A DNA stretch of 64,000 nucleotides, taken from the NCBI GenBank assembly GCA_029449245.1, contig JANATF010000015.1, positions 558,001 through 622,000 of the forward strand, written 5' to 3'. The notes below the pieces were generated by a model that made no database searches, had not been told where the DNA came from, and saw nothing but the letters and a program-made list of their open reading frames with translations. The position numbers and the translations under genes are program-made. The stretch comes from Mortierella alpina. Taxonomy: Eukaryota > Mortierellomycota > Mortierellomycetes > Mortierellales > Mortierellaceae. This document shows, piece after piece, positions 13,001 through 27,701 of the stretch (position 1 is its first letter; each line of letters starts with the position of its first letter).

Positions 13001-14530
13001 GATTTGGCAGGTCTTGGAGCAGGTACCCGCACGAAATCACAAGCAGCCCCCGTGTATCATAATCATCCTTCGAATCCAGCAAGTGCCCGTTCCTCGATTT
13101 CGTCCATGGACATATCCCCACATATGCCCTCACGACCAAGCTCTCGCGCCGGACCATTACAGTCTACTGCGCTGTCGAGGTTAGGGGCAACGGAGGTATC
13201 TGGATCAGCCGGTTCAGTTCAGGAAAGAGAGCATCATCTGCAACCCCAACATCTCCCTGGCCATGTTCAACCGCACCATCTCCAGTATTGGTCACAACAC
13301 GCCGGACCTTTACACGAAGCGGAGGAAGACCTGGAGCAGATTGTCCACCAACCAACGTCTGTCGTGGTGGGTCGGTCTGGTCACGACCATGATTCGAGAG
13401 TGACTGTAGCGCCAACGAGCTCCTCGTCGCCCATCCCTGCGGGGTTCATGTCCCCTTTATCGCCCCAGTCGCCGAGATCTACGCGAGAGCAGGTTAGGGC
13501 GAGCAGCAGCAGGAGGTCGTCATCAGCGACCTGGTTTGAGTCGCCTGTTTTTAGTGTGGGGACCAACGATGAAAAAGTGGGGATGATTTCAGCCGAGACT
13601 ACACCAGTGGGGCTAGGCCGAAATGCAGAGCTGCTGGAAAAGGACTTGCGAGGAAGTACTATTCCTCGTTGCTCATCGGTCCTTGCAGGACGCAAGCGAC
13701 CTTCGATATCCATGTACGGCCCAAGTGGAATGGAGGACTCGCCTAGACCAGCAAGCGGACGCGAGGTATCTGATGGCTCTAACAACAGGGTGCACGCCAT
13801 ACCGCTTGCGTTTAACAATGACCCTCTGCATCAGGACGGCGCGGAGGCCGCTCGCCTGCGTGAGCGTCGCGTTCATTATCTCCACCACGAAGAAGATCTA
13901 CGCCAGAGATACTACCGTCAGGATCAGCAGGCTATGGAGGAGCACGCGTATGTTCATGCAGATGCACATGCGATCCAGCCCATGTCTCGTCGGCACCATG
14001 CAGCACCCTCGCGTCTCTCAGGTCGCTCAGCATCTCCGCATCCAGCGTCCCCTCCGCCTCTGCACCAGCGTCTGCAGTTGCGGCCAAGCCTTCACCATGA
14101 CTCCCATCCACCTCGGGATGGTCGTCATGAGGTTGAGTCTTCGTATATATCCTGTCCTACATCACCACACGCGGAGGACTATCTCCAGGGTTCGTACTCG
14201 TACCCGCAGACGCCTGTACAGCAACATCGACCAGCCCCATATTATCGTCAGCGAGAGTATCTGCCTCCGCCGGGCAGCGACCCACAGGGTCGCCTGATGA
14301 GGCAGCCATTGGGCCGTGAGAGCATGCCGTCATCAGAGCATCTGTCAGGCCGGCATCATCCGGCATATCCCTCGCGCCATCCTCAGCATCCTCCTCATTA
14401 TCAGCATTACGCGTACCCCCCGCCGCCGCCCCATTCGCGGCCGAATCCTGTCCCGTACCCGTGCGAAGACGATGAGGCTGCAGGGCTCTCGGATGTGTTG
14501 CGGGACCCCATCCGGCGAAAGTACTACTAG
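6264..14530 (+). CDS. Large Zn2Cys6 transcription factor with fungal-specific middle domain
   Basis: Five exons are modelled (6264-6307, 7594-7946, 9890-10653, 10758-11481, 11580-14530), giving 1,611 residues. The zinc cluster is C42-x2-C45-x6-C52-x5-C58-x2-C61-x6-C68 (GCSNCRTQKIKC then PCSRC), followed by a KKKRRSSS basic stretch. Residues about 150-520 are helical (MRRLIENYLRYLHPMQCIVDE, SIVYAMCTIGAMFMSV, NTWRLLIWVEIFRNMA) and resemble the fungal-specific transcription factor domain that follows such clusters. The last about 980 residues are Ser/Pro/His-rich and disordered, with poly-His-like, Gln- and Pro-rich patches typical of activation regions. Introns 1 and 2 are about 1.29 and 1.94 kb, far larger than all but one other intron here, and intron 1 carries long microsatellites. 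All phases match. Translation could instead begin at the ATG at 7625, which keeps the cluster. DNA target unknown. Confidence 0.85.
6990..7074. repeat. (GA)n microsatellite, about 80 bp
   Basis: Nearly pure GA dinucleotide repeat following a short GTACAGTACAGTAC stretch. It lies in intron 1 of the large Zn2Cys6 gene. It creates spurious open frames on both strands (Arg-Glu or Ser-Leu repeats). Confidence 0.95.
7347..7379. repeat. (TCAC)n tetranucleotide repeat plus nearby CA tract
   Basis: Eight TCAC units, followed by a short (CA)n tract at about 7397-7411 and further CTCACTCACA-type sequence to about 7450. It lies in intron 1 of the large Zn2Cys6 gene, about 140 bp upstream of the exon that encodes the zinc cluster. 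Confidence 0.9.
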
Positions 14531-14662
14531 CTGGGACATCTCCACAACCGTCCGTAGTGAGTCTAATAAGATTCTGTTGTCAGGCCAAAAAAACCACTTG
14601 AAAAAATTCGTGTCTTTCTCTTTTTTCCCAAAGTGTTTGATGCTGCAAGGATTAAGAACGCC

Positions 14663-16500
14663 ATGAGCACGATGCAACCCACTCGAAGGATCGGATACGT
14701 TTATAGCAAGGAATATGCGGACCTAGCTTCGCTTCTGCCCTCCAACATTGACAGGGTCAGCCATTCTTTGATTTCCCGATTCGCATCGCTCATTCTCTTC
14801 TGTCATTTCGTCATGCTGACTCTGGGTCTCTTTGCGGAATACACATATATGTATATCTTACTGTCTGGATGGGGGTTTTTTTTAAATAGTCAAGAAAGAT
14901 GCATGCTCTAATCGAAGCCTATGGCCTTTTACGACTTCGCGATCTTACGATCGTCTCGCCACGCAGAGCCACACTGAAGGAGCTCTGTCGGTATCACTCT
15001 CGCGACTATATCGGTAAAGCCTCAGGACGGGCTGGCAATTTTTTTTCCATGCCCCGATATTCGGAAGCAAAAAAAAAAACCAAAAGGTGGTTTTAGTTAG
15101 CCAGAGGTGTATGTTTGCATTGACATTGTTAACCTTTGTAAAATAGAATTCCTAAGATCGGTCGAAGAGGAAGCATTATCATCCGACGAGGCTGAAGAAG
15201 GGGATATGGGCGAGGATGGGGATTCGAGGCGGCAGGACAGCAGAGAGGACAAGCTGGAAGAATATGGATTGTTGTACGATTGTGCAGTGTTCGAAAGTAT
15301 GGCGCGGTATGCAGAGTATGTGGCTGGGTCTTCGATCGAGGCAGCGACACTTCTGGCGGAGGATGCCTTCGATATTGTCATGCACTGGGATGGTGGCAGG
15401 TAAGCGGGAACGAACAAAAAACAACAGCTACAAAACAGCAGGCAACAGTAAATGACTTGATCGACGATCTTGCGTCCTATAGCGCCATTGTACAGGCCAT
15501 GCGAAAAAAAAAACGTAGCTGACAAAGTGGTAATTCTTTCTTGTGTTGTGGATTTTTATTAGACATCACGCAAAAAAGGATATGGCTGCAGGGTTCTGTA
15601 TCGTCAATGACATTGTGCTGGGAATTATGGAGCTGCAAAGGACGTTTGAGAAAGTCATGTATATCGATCTGGACGTCCACCACGGAGATGGTAACTTTGA
15701 TATGCTTTCCTTTTTTTTTTTCTCATAACTAAAGCACTCCTGATCATGAAAAAAATACAAACAGTTAACGATCTTTGGCTTTTTTTTGTCTTTTGCTTAG
15801 GATAGGTGTGGAGAATGCATTTCAATTCACGGATAAGGTCTTGACAGTTTCGGTCCACCACTACGCGGATGGGTTTTATCCGGGCACCGGCAGTGGAGTG
15901 GTATCGTCCGCAAGGACCAAAGCCGTTGTGAATATACCCTTAAAGTCTGGACTGTCAGGAACTACACTCTCGCGCATCTTTCAGGAGATGATAGAGCCGC
16001 TTTACACATCGTATAACCCAGGAGCCATTGTCCTGCAGTGCGGCGTAGATGGTAACGTGCTATATATCTACGTATTCCTTCGAGCTGAAAATGCAGGGAG
16101 ACATATTTGTACCTAGATCTGACCCCCGAGACCCTATCGTATCCATATATTTTAAGGCATGGCAGGTGACCCTCTTGGAAAGTGGAATCTGAGCACCCAA
16201 GACTACGGCGACTGCATCAAGAGGATATTAGCATGGAAGAAGCCGCTCCTGATGCTTGGAGGGGGTGGGTACAATACACCGTCCGCTTCGAGGTGTTACG
16301 CGTATTTGACAAGCGTGGTCCTTGGACGAGAGATTTCGGATGATATTCCAGAGCACGAGTATTTTGAGGATTACGAGCCCGCGTTTACACTTCATGTGGA
16401 CGCTGGGCGACAGGCGGACGAAAACAATGTAGAGTACTTTGAAGGTGTGCGTAAGCTGGTAGAGATTCAGTCCGAAAAAACAATGACAAGCAATAGATGA
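14663..16500 (+). CDS. Class I histone deacetylase, HDAC8-like
   Basis: Six exons (14663-14755, 14890-15013, 15147-15399, 15563-15690, 15806-16051, 16157-16500) give 395 residues, close to the 377 of human HDAC8. Zinc-dependent lysine deacetylase hallmarks are intact: H158-H159 in RHHAKK, zinc ligands D194 and H196 in [10 protein letters not shown]281 in QCGVDGMAGDP, and catalytic Y320 in LGGGGYN. The text [37 protein letters not shown] and the C-terminus follow HDAC8 rather than Rpd3 or Hos2. An acidic insert ([15 protein letters not shown]) sits in the loop before EYGLLYDC. The introns after exons 4 and 5 each fall directly after an Asp codon (GAT G|). Exon 5 uses the second of two nearby acceptors (TTAG|GATAG|GT), because only that one restores DGVENAF. 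Probably nuclear and/or cytosolic; substrate unknown. The start lies only 132 bp downstream of the preceding gene's stop. Confidence 0.9.
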
Positions 16501-16741
16501 AATACTCTGTCGTCCACATGCATCGCAATGTCCCGTAATCCTTTCTAAGCACTTGGACATAGCCCACGGAAGACTGGTCGTATTTTTTTTTTTTTCCTTT
16601 TTTTTGCTTTTAATCAGCATATGTTACAATTATAGATCGAATAGAGAAAAAAAAAAGATGGCGAGGGCGTCATGAGGCGATGTAGCTACACCTTTCCGAG
16701 TCGACGAGGCAAAGAGCATCCATATTTCTTTCTTTTGGTAT

Positions 16742-17818
16742 CTAGACAGGGAGCAATCCTCCAGCCATGCGAGAGCCAAGACGAATCGATCCTCCTGAAA
16801 ATGGCGAGTAAGACGTGAAGTAGTAGACAAGAGCGAGGATCTCAACCACTATTCCAATGATTGTAAGGAAGAATGAACGTGCCTGTTTTCAAAGGAAAAG
16901 TGATAAGTAAGGGTAAAGGACGAAGAACAGTTGCTACTCCAAGTGGAAGGGGGCCACACTTACACCCAAACTTGCCCACAGGACAAAGACCATGGATCCC
17001 AGGTAGACGCAGGTGAACGGAAGTCTTTCTCGTGAGATGAGGGCCTTGAAATGAGCCATAGGACCTTTCAGCATAGCGAAGCTATAGTTTCAAAGTGAAA
17101 GATACATATATATAGTTTAGTAACGGATCTAGGACGATATATATTTTCGCCAAGCTTTTGTAAGTGAAGCATAGTGACGAGAGGATATTGTACCTTGCCA
17201 TGAAAAGGATGCTTCCTAGTGTGAAGCTTGTAGCAAACTTGCTGGGATTAATGATGACCATTGGTAGGCCAACCAAGAACGCAATCATGAAGCAAGCCAT
17301 GCCTCCCAACATGCAGATCGCAAAACCAGCCATACGCTAGAACAAGGGAAAAAAAAAGGTTAGAGGGGTGAGCCGATACTTTCTTTTTCTTTGCTGATCA
17401 CAACTAGGCACAAGAACTCCTCGGCTTTAACGCATAGAGGCGCATGTAGAGAGGAAGATATATGGATAGGAGGAGAAGGAGCAGGAGGAGGAGGAAGAAG
17501 AGGAAAAAGAGGAACAGGAAGGGGAAGAGGAGGAGGACGAGAGGTACAGGTTTGCGGAGCTGATGGAAGCGGACAATGCAAGTGCAAGTTTACCTGGAAC
17601 CAGCTCAAGCCCAGCCAGTCTTCTTCCTGCGCGGGTGTTCCGCCAAGAGATACAGGCACATAGCCCTGCACCTGGCTCCTGACTCCACCTAGCCACTCGG
17701 AGGCTCTGCCAAAGGTGCCGCCTGAAGATGTAGCGGCACTGTCCGTGGCCGACACTCCACCGCGTGCGCCAAAGTTTTTGAATGCGTTCCTGAAGTTGGA
17801 CTCTGTGCTGTTGGACAT
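16742..17818 (-). CDS. SFT2: SFT2 family Golgi/endosome vesicle transport protein
   Basis: Four exons (17818-17594, 17336-17194, 17081-16964, 16882-16742) give 208 residues, about the normal Sft2 length. The N-terminal 75 residues are Ser/Gly-rich and cytosolic (FRNAFKNFGARGG, then EEDWLGLSWFQ, a conserved junction). Four hydrophobic segments follow: MAGFAICMLGGMACFMIAFL; ATSFTLGSILFMASFAMLKG; LPFTCVYLGSMVFVLWASLG; and FLTIIGIVVEILALVYYFTSYFP. Yeast Sft2 acts in retrograde endosome-to-Golgi fusion with Sed5. The coding frame stays open upstream to about 18133, but that part is low-complexity and lacks family similarity; the ATG at 17818 gives a standard Sft2 N-terminus. It shares a 312-bp divergent promoter with bL12m. 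Confidence 0.92.
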
Positions 17819-18130
17819 GGCTAAGGGTTTGTTGGATGGGCTATGCGATGTTGATGGGCGGTGGGCTTCAGCTAGCTTGGGGATGAGACTTGAGAGAGGG
17901 GACAAGGAGATGTAGAAGGACAGAGGAGAACGAGATGGCAGGTGTGAAATGCAAGATGGGAGACGTGTCCAGGCGCGAGCGCAGAGGAGAGGAGTGTAAA
18001 TCACGTGCCAGTGGTCGGCCGTGGCTGCGATCCAGACGGCCTTTTTGTTTACACTTTCACTCACATTCCTCCGCCCACGCCCTTCTTTTCCACACCCACT
18101 CTCGCACCTCCCGTCCTTCATCACACACGC
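17819..18130. promoter_or_regulatory. Compact divergent promoter SFT2 / bL12m
   Basis: 312 bp between the two start codons, carrying pyrimidine-rich leader sequence just ahead of the bL12m start. Promoter function is inferred from the head-to-head layout; no specific element was identified. Confidence 0.5.
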
Positions 18131-19568
18131 CATGGTAATAAGCAGCAGCAGAGCCCCTTCGCCTCAGGACTTGCTCTATGCACGGTTCATATCTGTATTC
18201 GTCTATGAACAAACAACCGGCGCTTTGCGAGAAAACAACGGGAGGCTCAGGAGTTGACTGATCCGATTTCGGACATGGCTGTTCAGCATGAATGGTGCCT
18301 GATCAGGCATTTCGGAGGGATCGCTTGACTAACTGTCAGGCCATTCGTGAACTACGGATCCGACTCTACAATTCAACAAACACATCCGACGACCCTTTCT
18401 TTCAAGGAGGCGCCCACTCTCACGTCTTCAACTCTTACCCTAACCACGTCTCCTGCACACGCCTCGTTTAATAGTTGCGCACCATCTCAGCCCGTCTTGC
18501 TCCCCGCACCGTCGCCAGGTATGCCCCACTGCCTTTCTTTCGCCACATACACATCCTAGAGAAAATGCCTCTTCCTCCGCTGTTGAATAATTGGACACCC
18601 GCAGAACGCTATTGCATACTTACCCTCCATCACTCCTTTGATTTCGCCCTCTCCGCATAGAATCGCACCTCGTGTGGTTGTCAGCAGAGTCGCCAACTAC
18701 TCCTCGGCTGCCGCTGACAAGCTGGATGCTCCCGGAGCCAGCAAGGATGTTGACCCCAAGATTGTCTCGATTGTTGACCAGATCTCGGGATTGACCCTTC
18801 TTCAGACCGCCGACTTGGTTTCCTTGTTGAAGGTAAACATCCACCCGCGAGTCCAGATACAGCAATGGAATTATGCTCAGCTATGCTTTACTCGGGCTTT
18901 TGTGCCTAGAAAGACTTGAGGTTTAATGTTCATTTCGCGCAACTATGAAGATTCTTTACTGATCCACTGCTCATTCGACTCCTTTGCAATACTTGTTACG
19001 CTGACTATAGGTTCGCCTCAACATTCAGGAGATCTCCATGCCCGTTGGAGGCGCTGCCCCCGCTGGAGGTGCCGCTGCCGCTGCCGCCCCCGTTGAGGTA
19101 AAATATCAAGATTTGTGGCCATGAATTGTACTGGTGGTGGAAGTGTAGTGCGTAATAGAATTCGAGTGTTTGTACTGATGCTCTCACTGTTGCTTTACTA
19201 CACCTCAGGAGGAGAAGGTTGCCGAGAAGACCGAGTTCAACGTCAAGCTTGAGAAGTTTGATGCTGCTGCCAAGGCAAAGTTGATCCGTGAGATCAAGAA
19301 CATCATCCCCGGCATCAACCTGGTTGAGGTAATGGATTTTTTGTCAGGAAACAATTAACCGCGGTTTAGTAGTTCAATGGACAGAGTTGTCGGAAAGATG
19401 ATTCTTTTATACTGACACGCGAGAAACATTCGAAAAACACCTACATAATAGGCCAAGAAGTTCGTCGAGGGCGCACCAAAGGTCGTCAAGGAGGGCTTGA
19501 ACAAGGCTGATGCTGAGAAGTTGAAGAAGACCCTTGAGGATTTGGGCGCCACCGTCTCTTTGGAGTAA
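18131..19568 (+). CDS. MRPL12: Mitochondrial large-subunit ribosomal protein bL12m (L7/L12)
   Basis: Six exons (18131-18133, 18475-18518, 18661-18832, 19011-19097, 19209-19328, 19452-19568) give 180 residues. The modelled first exon is just the ATG, followed immediately by a 341-nt intron (GTAATA...AATAG). This is the only model I found that gives a Met start and a good presequence, [16 protein letters not shown]. The N-terminal dimerisation domain ([22 protein letters not shown]) is followed by an Ala/Gly hinge, then the C-terminal domain that recruits translation GTPases ([55 protein letters not shown]). It forms the flexible stalk of the mitoribosome. Exons 2-6 are secure; the one-codon first exon is inferred. 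Convergent with TAF11. Confidence 0.9.
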
Positions 19569-19923
19569 ACGGTTTTTTGTTTCTCGTCGACAGGAAAGAA
19601 AACCAAGGTCCCAATGGGGGGAGATGGCTCCAGCAAGCTCCTCTGAATTTGTCAGGCAGAGAGTTTGGAGGAAGGCATCCTCACGCTTTATTATCATTTT
19701 TTTGTTCTTTTTTTCATGGGGGCAATTTGTAGGTTAGTCAATCATAGAAGTTTTTCATATAAACATCTTATTATCAGAGGGTCGTGCTATGTAGTCCTGG
19801 GGAGAGTTTTTTTTCTCAGGAAGGGATCGCATGCTAACGGGCGCAGCAGTTTGCCCGAGTCCAAAGACAACGTACCCGCGATCGTTTTTTTGCAAAGCAT
19901 GAGAGAGCGCGTGCGCAAAGATT
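19569..19923. other. Convergent 3' intergenic region
   Basis: 355 bp between the bL12m and TAF11 stops, with T-rich runs. It is expected to hold both 3' UTRs and cleavage sites. No gene seen. Confidence 0.6.
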
Positions 19924-21125
19924 TCACATCAAGAGGGTACGATTTTGGTGGCCATAACGCGTTGATGCGACTATGCCTCGCAGCTGCTCTTCTTTTCTGG
20001 AACGTCGCCTAGCCTCACGAAGGTGTTCGGGGCGGATAGCACCCGTTTCACCCCACTCCTGCATGACATCTAGGGCTTGAGTGTACATTGTTAGGATAGA
20101 AGCAAATGTTGTATGAAGTCGACAAGAGACCACGGCGTGGCGCTTTTTTCGTTCATTTACCTCTTTCCACCATTTCGCCTACAAAGAGTTTTCCGCAACC
20201 GGCAGCAACTACTGTGAGTCCTTGGGACACCTCTTGATCCAATAAAGTGCTCAGTAGCTATGGAGGAATCATTGGACAGGATACATGACACGATATCCGT
20301 TATGGATAAAGCATCTTTATGGCATAGCATGCAAATGACAACCGACTTACTGCTTTCACTGTGGCTCGGTTCAATGATGCCCGTCGGTAGACTACAAAGC
20401 GTTGGTACTGCTCGTCCGAGAGACTTTCAACAAGAGCTCTATAGTGTTGTCAACAGGCTAGATCTGTTGGTGTGTCTCCCGATGTGTTGCCGCACACTAG
20501 CGTTGTAGAAGCACTAGGTATTACCGTCTTACCTCAAGTGCTCCTTGTCGTGACTCTTTCGCTGGGCTTCTTGCTGGTAATCCAAGTCCATGCACTCTGA
20601 ATTGTCGTCGTGGTCGTCGTAGTCGTCGTCACCATCACTGTCCTTGAGCTCCGAGCCTGTGCCATCTCTACTCTTGACATTCTTCGTATCTACTGCACTG
20701 GTTTCGCACATCCTCAGAGTCCCCTCTGTTATGCGCTTGCTATTTGGATTCTTACTTTGAATGTCGCGGTTCGCGGTTGCAGAGTGCAGTGTTGTCACTT
20801 TGTGGTTGGTGGTACTTTCTGTGCATAGTAGCTTGCCACGCGACGAGTTGATGGCTAGAACAGAAGGGTCTCTGGTGGTGGCCTGGGTGCTTGTAGCCTG
20901 GTGGATGGTGGCCAAATCTTGACAAGCCCGCCTGATAGCAGGTGGGCGTTCACGGCGAGTATTAGTGTTGTTGCGCGGCGTGTCAGGCATTTGGTGTCGA
21001 GGTGGAAGCCTATCGAGATGGCGAGGCAGTCGATGCTTTTTTGAACCGCGGAGAGATAGAGTGTTGCGGATGGGGCTCCCTAGAAGGCGATGGTCTCGTG
21101 GCGAGACCGTGGCCGGCGGGGTCAT
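19924..21125 (-). CDS. TAF11: TFIID subunit TAF11
   Basis: Four exons (21125-20533, 20438-20351, 20257-20161, 20075-19924) give 309 residues. The first about 195 residues are disordered: Arg/Thr/Pro-rich, then a strongly acidic patch (DSDGDDDYDDHDDNSE). The histone-fold region from about residue 198 matches TAF11: ALVESLSDEQYQRFVVYRRASLNRATVKA, then [42 protein letters not shown]. TAF11 pairs with TAF13 and contacts TFIIA and TBP within TFIID during RNA polymerase II initiation. The [12 protein letters not shown] junction is fixed by phase: only a donor after AGA G joins the acceptor ...CAAG in frame. The N-terminal Met at 21125 is the first of a long frame and could be slightly different. 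The gene lies just downstream of NCS6 in the same direction (218 bp gap). Confidence 0.9.
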
Positions 21126-21343
21126 GATGGCTGGTGTTGCCGCTGATTAGCAAGGGGGTTGACAAGGCGTTGAAGTAAGCGATTGATTTGAGGAGGAAAA
21201 GCAATTTCTAGGAATTTCTTGTTTTGCTTAAGGATTATCGCCCATAGCATTTGAGCATTACAAGCACCACAAGAACCAACTCTAGGCATGTCAGGTTGCT
21301 CTCGACTTGTGTTTTCTTTACTTTTTTCTTTCCAGCTCTTTAT

Positions 21344-23026
21344 TCATACAGTGTCCAACGTGGGCTGATTCGCTAGCCTGCCGAGATCCTTGATGTGAGT
21401 TACAACCTTGACATTCTCGTCAGTTGGTCTACTTCCGTCGACCGATGGTGATGACTGCGATGTGGGCGTGGACAGTCCTGAAGCTAGGTTAGCTGCCTCG
21501 TGCTGCCTCCTGATCTTTGTGGTGTGTCCGATTCCTAACTGAGGCAGTCCCTTGTTCAGTCCTTCAAGCAACAGGCAAGCCTTGCAAAGCTCATTCGAGG
21601 AGATGTATCCGCACCGCGTGCAAGTGGACATGGTCGGCAGCTTTGTAGACTCATTCGCCTGCACAGATGCCGAAAGAGCCTCTCCCGAGTGGATAATATC
21701 TTTTGTTTAAGAAAGCGAAGTGGATTGAGAGTAACAAGTCTTTGAGTCAGTACAAAGTGAATAGCTTCATTTCATGCCACATCCCAACAAAAAGCTGACC
21801 AAGGATCAAATACAACAAAACTCACCAACAATCGTTGTCCGGCGTATAGCTTCCAGGTCCTTCAGAAATACACGTGCATGTCCGCGGTATGCATTGGGCG
21901 AGTAGATGCACTCTGTTGAGAAGTAGTCCAATTTCTTGAAGTAGGCATACATGACAATTTCCTTCTCGTATGTGTACTTGAAAGGTTTGGAACGCAAGAT
22001 CTTTGAAGTCTCAAGTCCTGAAGAGTCCTCGGAGGTATCGTTTGTGATGATTGAGGTACATCTCTGAAGTCTCGGTAAGTCTCCACGAAGAACTAGGGTG
22101 ATTTGTAGTAAGGCAATGTCATTGAGACGTTGCATGCCCTAAACATATGAGATTGCGGAACGAGTTTGTTGGTTGCTTACTGTTCATCAAGACCGTCTCT
22201 GCAATATCATCCGCATTGTGTCCTGTCACGATGTGATCCACGTTAAGCATGATGGCGCCTCTATCCAGTGCTTGACGACGGAAAACTCCACAGAATGTGC
22301 CTAAAATGACATGCAGGCATGGACGTTTGTCAAATCACCTTGTGAAAGCGTTGCTGCGTACAGGCCAACTAAATGATCCAAGATGAGAGTACTAAACCGC
22401 CCTTACAGTTATTCTTGCGTCCAATCTCCTTGACGATGTCATCCATGCTCCAACCATACAGGTCTTTGTAGCTGACAATCAGTAATGGAATTTGATATTG
22501 ATCCCTGTTCCTTTTGACGGTCTCCAATGAATCATCTCTGTATCCTGTGATGCCCTCGTCAATTGACAATAGGACCAAGTCGAGTCCGTACGAGTATCGA
22601 TCGTTCAGCAACTTCATGACGTAGGCCAGTACCGTAGAGTCTATGAGCTAAGAGTGTTAGGTTCTGCAAGCATTTCCCTTGATGTTTCCGCAGTAGTGCA
22701 TAGTTTCCGTGTCTAGAGTCTGATCTAGAGGAGGCAAGTTTACCTTTTCCGCCACTGGCTCCGATGGCGACTCGGTCTCCCTTGTTGAACAGCTTGTTGT
22801 CGACGATGGTGTTGTGGATTTCCGTCTCAAAGACATGATAGAAGCACTCTCGGCACAGTTGCTGCCCTGTCTTTGGGCGCTTTAGGATGGCTCGCACAGA
22901 CTGGCACAGGTTGCATGGGTTCCTGAGGGGCTTTGCTGGCTTTGCTGGCTTTGCTGCTGTCCTGCCAGCGGATGCAGTGTTTTCCGCATGTGCTGCGGCT
23001 GGGGTTGGCTGAGTTGGGCTGTCCAT
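21344..23026 (-). CDS. NCS6: Cytoplasmic tRNA 2-thiolation protein NCS6/CTU1
   Basis: Five exons (23026-22744, 22640-22407, 22300-22181, 22092-21826, 21699-21344) give 419 residues. It catalyses 2-thiolation of wobble uridine U34 in Lys, Glu and Gln tRNAs, with NCS2/CTU2 and sulfur carrier Urm1, in the cytosol. Visible features: an N-terminal Cys pair set (C38-x2-C41 and C58-x2-C61), the PP-loop ATP motif SGGKDS at 91-96 (split by intron 1 after the first G of the Asp codon), the [16 protein letters not shown] and [14 protein letters not shown] motifs, [14 protein letters not shown], and a C-terminal zinc ribbon (C328-x2-C331, C340-x2-C343). The open frame extends upstream of 23026 but without an ATG, so 23026 is the start. 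The upstream region holds a 23-A run. Divergent to RSP5. Confidence 0.94.
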
Positions 23027-23493
23027 GGGTAGTGGTCCAATGGAGTGGTGAATGAATTGGCGGATCCACAGTTGGCGGCGCACAGAGAAAAAAAAAAAAA
23101 AAAAAAAAAAGGATCGGGAGTGCGTGGAAGTAAGGGCACGAACTTATAGGCTGTGTCTCCGTATTTCCTCACAATCGACATTTTTTTTTTTTCGTCTCTC
23201 ATCCGCTCTCTTTGCTCTTTATCTCCAGTCTCCCACCAGTCCTTTTTTTTCACAGCAGCATCTTCCTCGTCGTCCTCGTCGTCCTCGTCTTCCTCCTCTC
23301 TGTCCTCTTCTTCGCCTTCCCCGCTCACTCCCACTCTTCGCTCTCTCCATTCCCTTTCCCTGTCCCTTGCCTCCCTCATCCTCGCTCGTCTCTCTCTCTC
23401 ACTCTCGCGCACTCGCACTCCACGCCATCACCCGCAACCCTCCCGTCTACAGCCTCTGCACTGCGTGCTGCATCGGTCGAGGTCAACGGCATC
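23027..23493. promoter_or_regulatory. Divergent promoter NCS6 / RSP5 with A23 tract and pyrimidine-rich leader
   Basis: 467 bp between head-to-head starts. It contains an uninterrupted A23 run at 23088-23110, close to the NCS6 start, and a CT/TCGTCG-rich stretch over about 23240-23420 on the RSP5 side. The latter reads as an Asp/Glu/Arg-rich open frame on the minus strand, which I consider spurious. Promoter role inferred from position. Confidence 0.5.
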
Positions 23494-27398
<3,905 letters not shown>

Positions 27399-27701
27399 AC
27401 AGGCGAACACGCGCCAAAAACCTAGACCAGACTTGCAAGAAAAGTGGGTTCATGCTACCACAGGCGGCTACTTTCATCGCACTCCAAAAAAAAAAGGAAA
27501 AATATTATTAAAAAACGATTTTTGTTGTTCATGGCTGTTGAGCAGGCATGCAGGTTGTTTGATGCGATTGAGACGGACAGAGAGAAAGAAGTGAAGACGG
27601 TGAGTGAGGTACCCATACGGAAGGGGTCTTGATCTAATCCAGGGGTTGTCATGAAATACCAAAGTATGGCAGAGCGCGAATCGCACATTTATTCACTTTT
27701 T
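27399..27701. other. Convergent 3' intergenic region
   Basis: 303 bp between RSP5 and the unknown minus-strand gene; A-rich runs near 27485-27515. Expected 3' UTRs only. Confidence 0.55.

Noticed and set aside
13381-13818. Minus-strand and alternative frames within the last exon of the large Zn2Cys6 gene
   Set aside because: They are shadows of a Ser/His/Pro-rich coding exon whose main frame is open for 2.9 kb and splices in phase.
17819-18133. N-terminal extension of SFT2 to 18133
   Set aside because: The extension is low-complexity, has no Sft2 similarity and crosses the promoter; the ATG at 17818 gives the normal Sft2 N-terminus.
22882-23418. Minus-strand frame rich in Glu/Asp/Arg running across the NCS6 start region
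   Set aside because: It is the complement of a CT/TCG-rich leader and the A23 tract, overlaps the NCS6 N-terminus in another frame, and has only low-complexity sequence.
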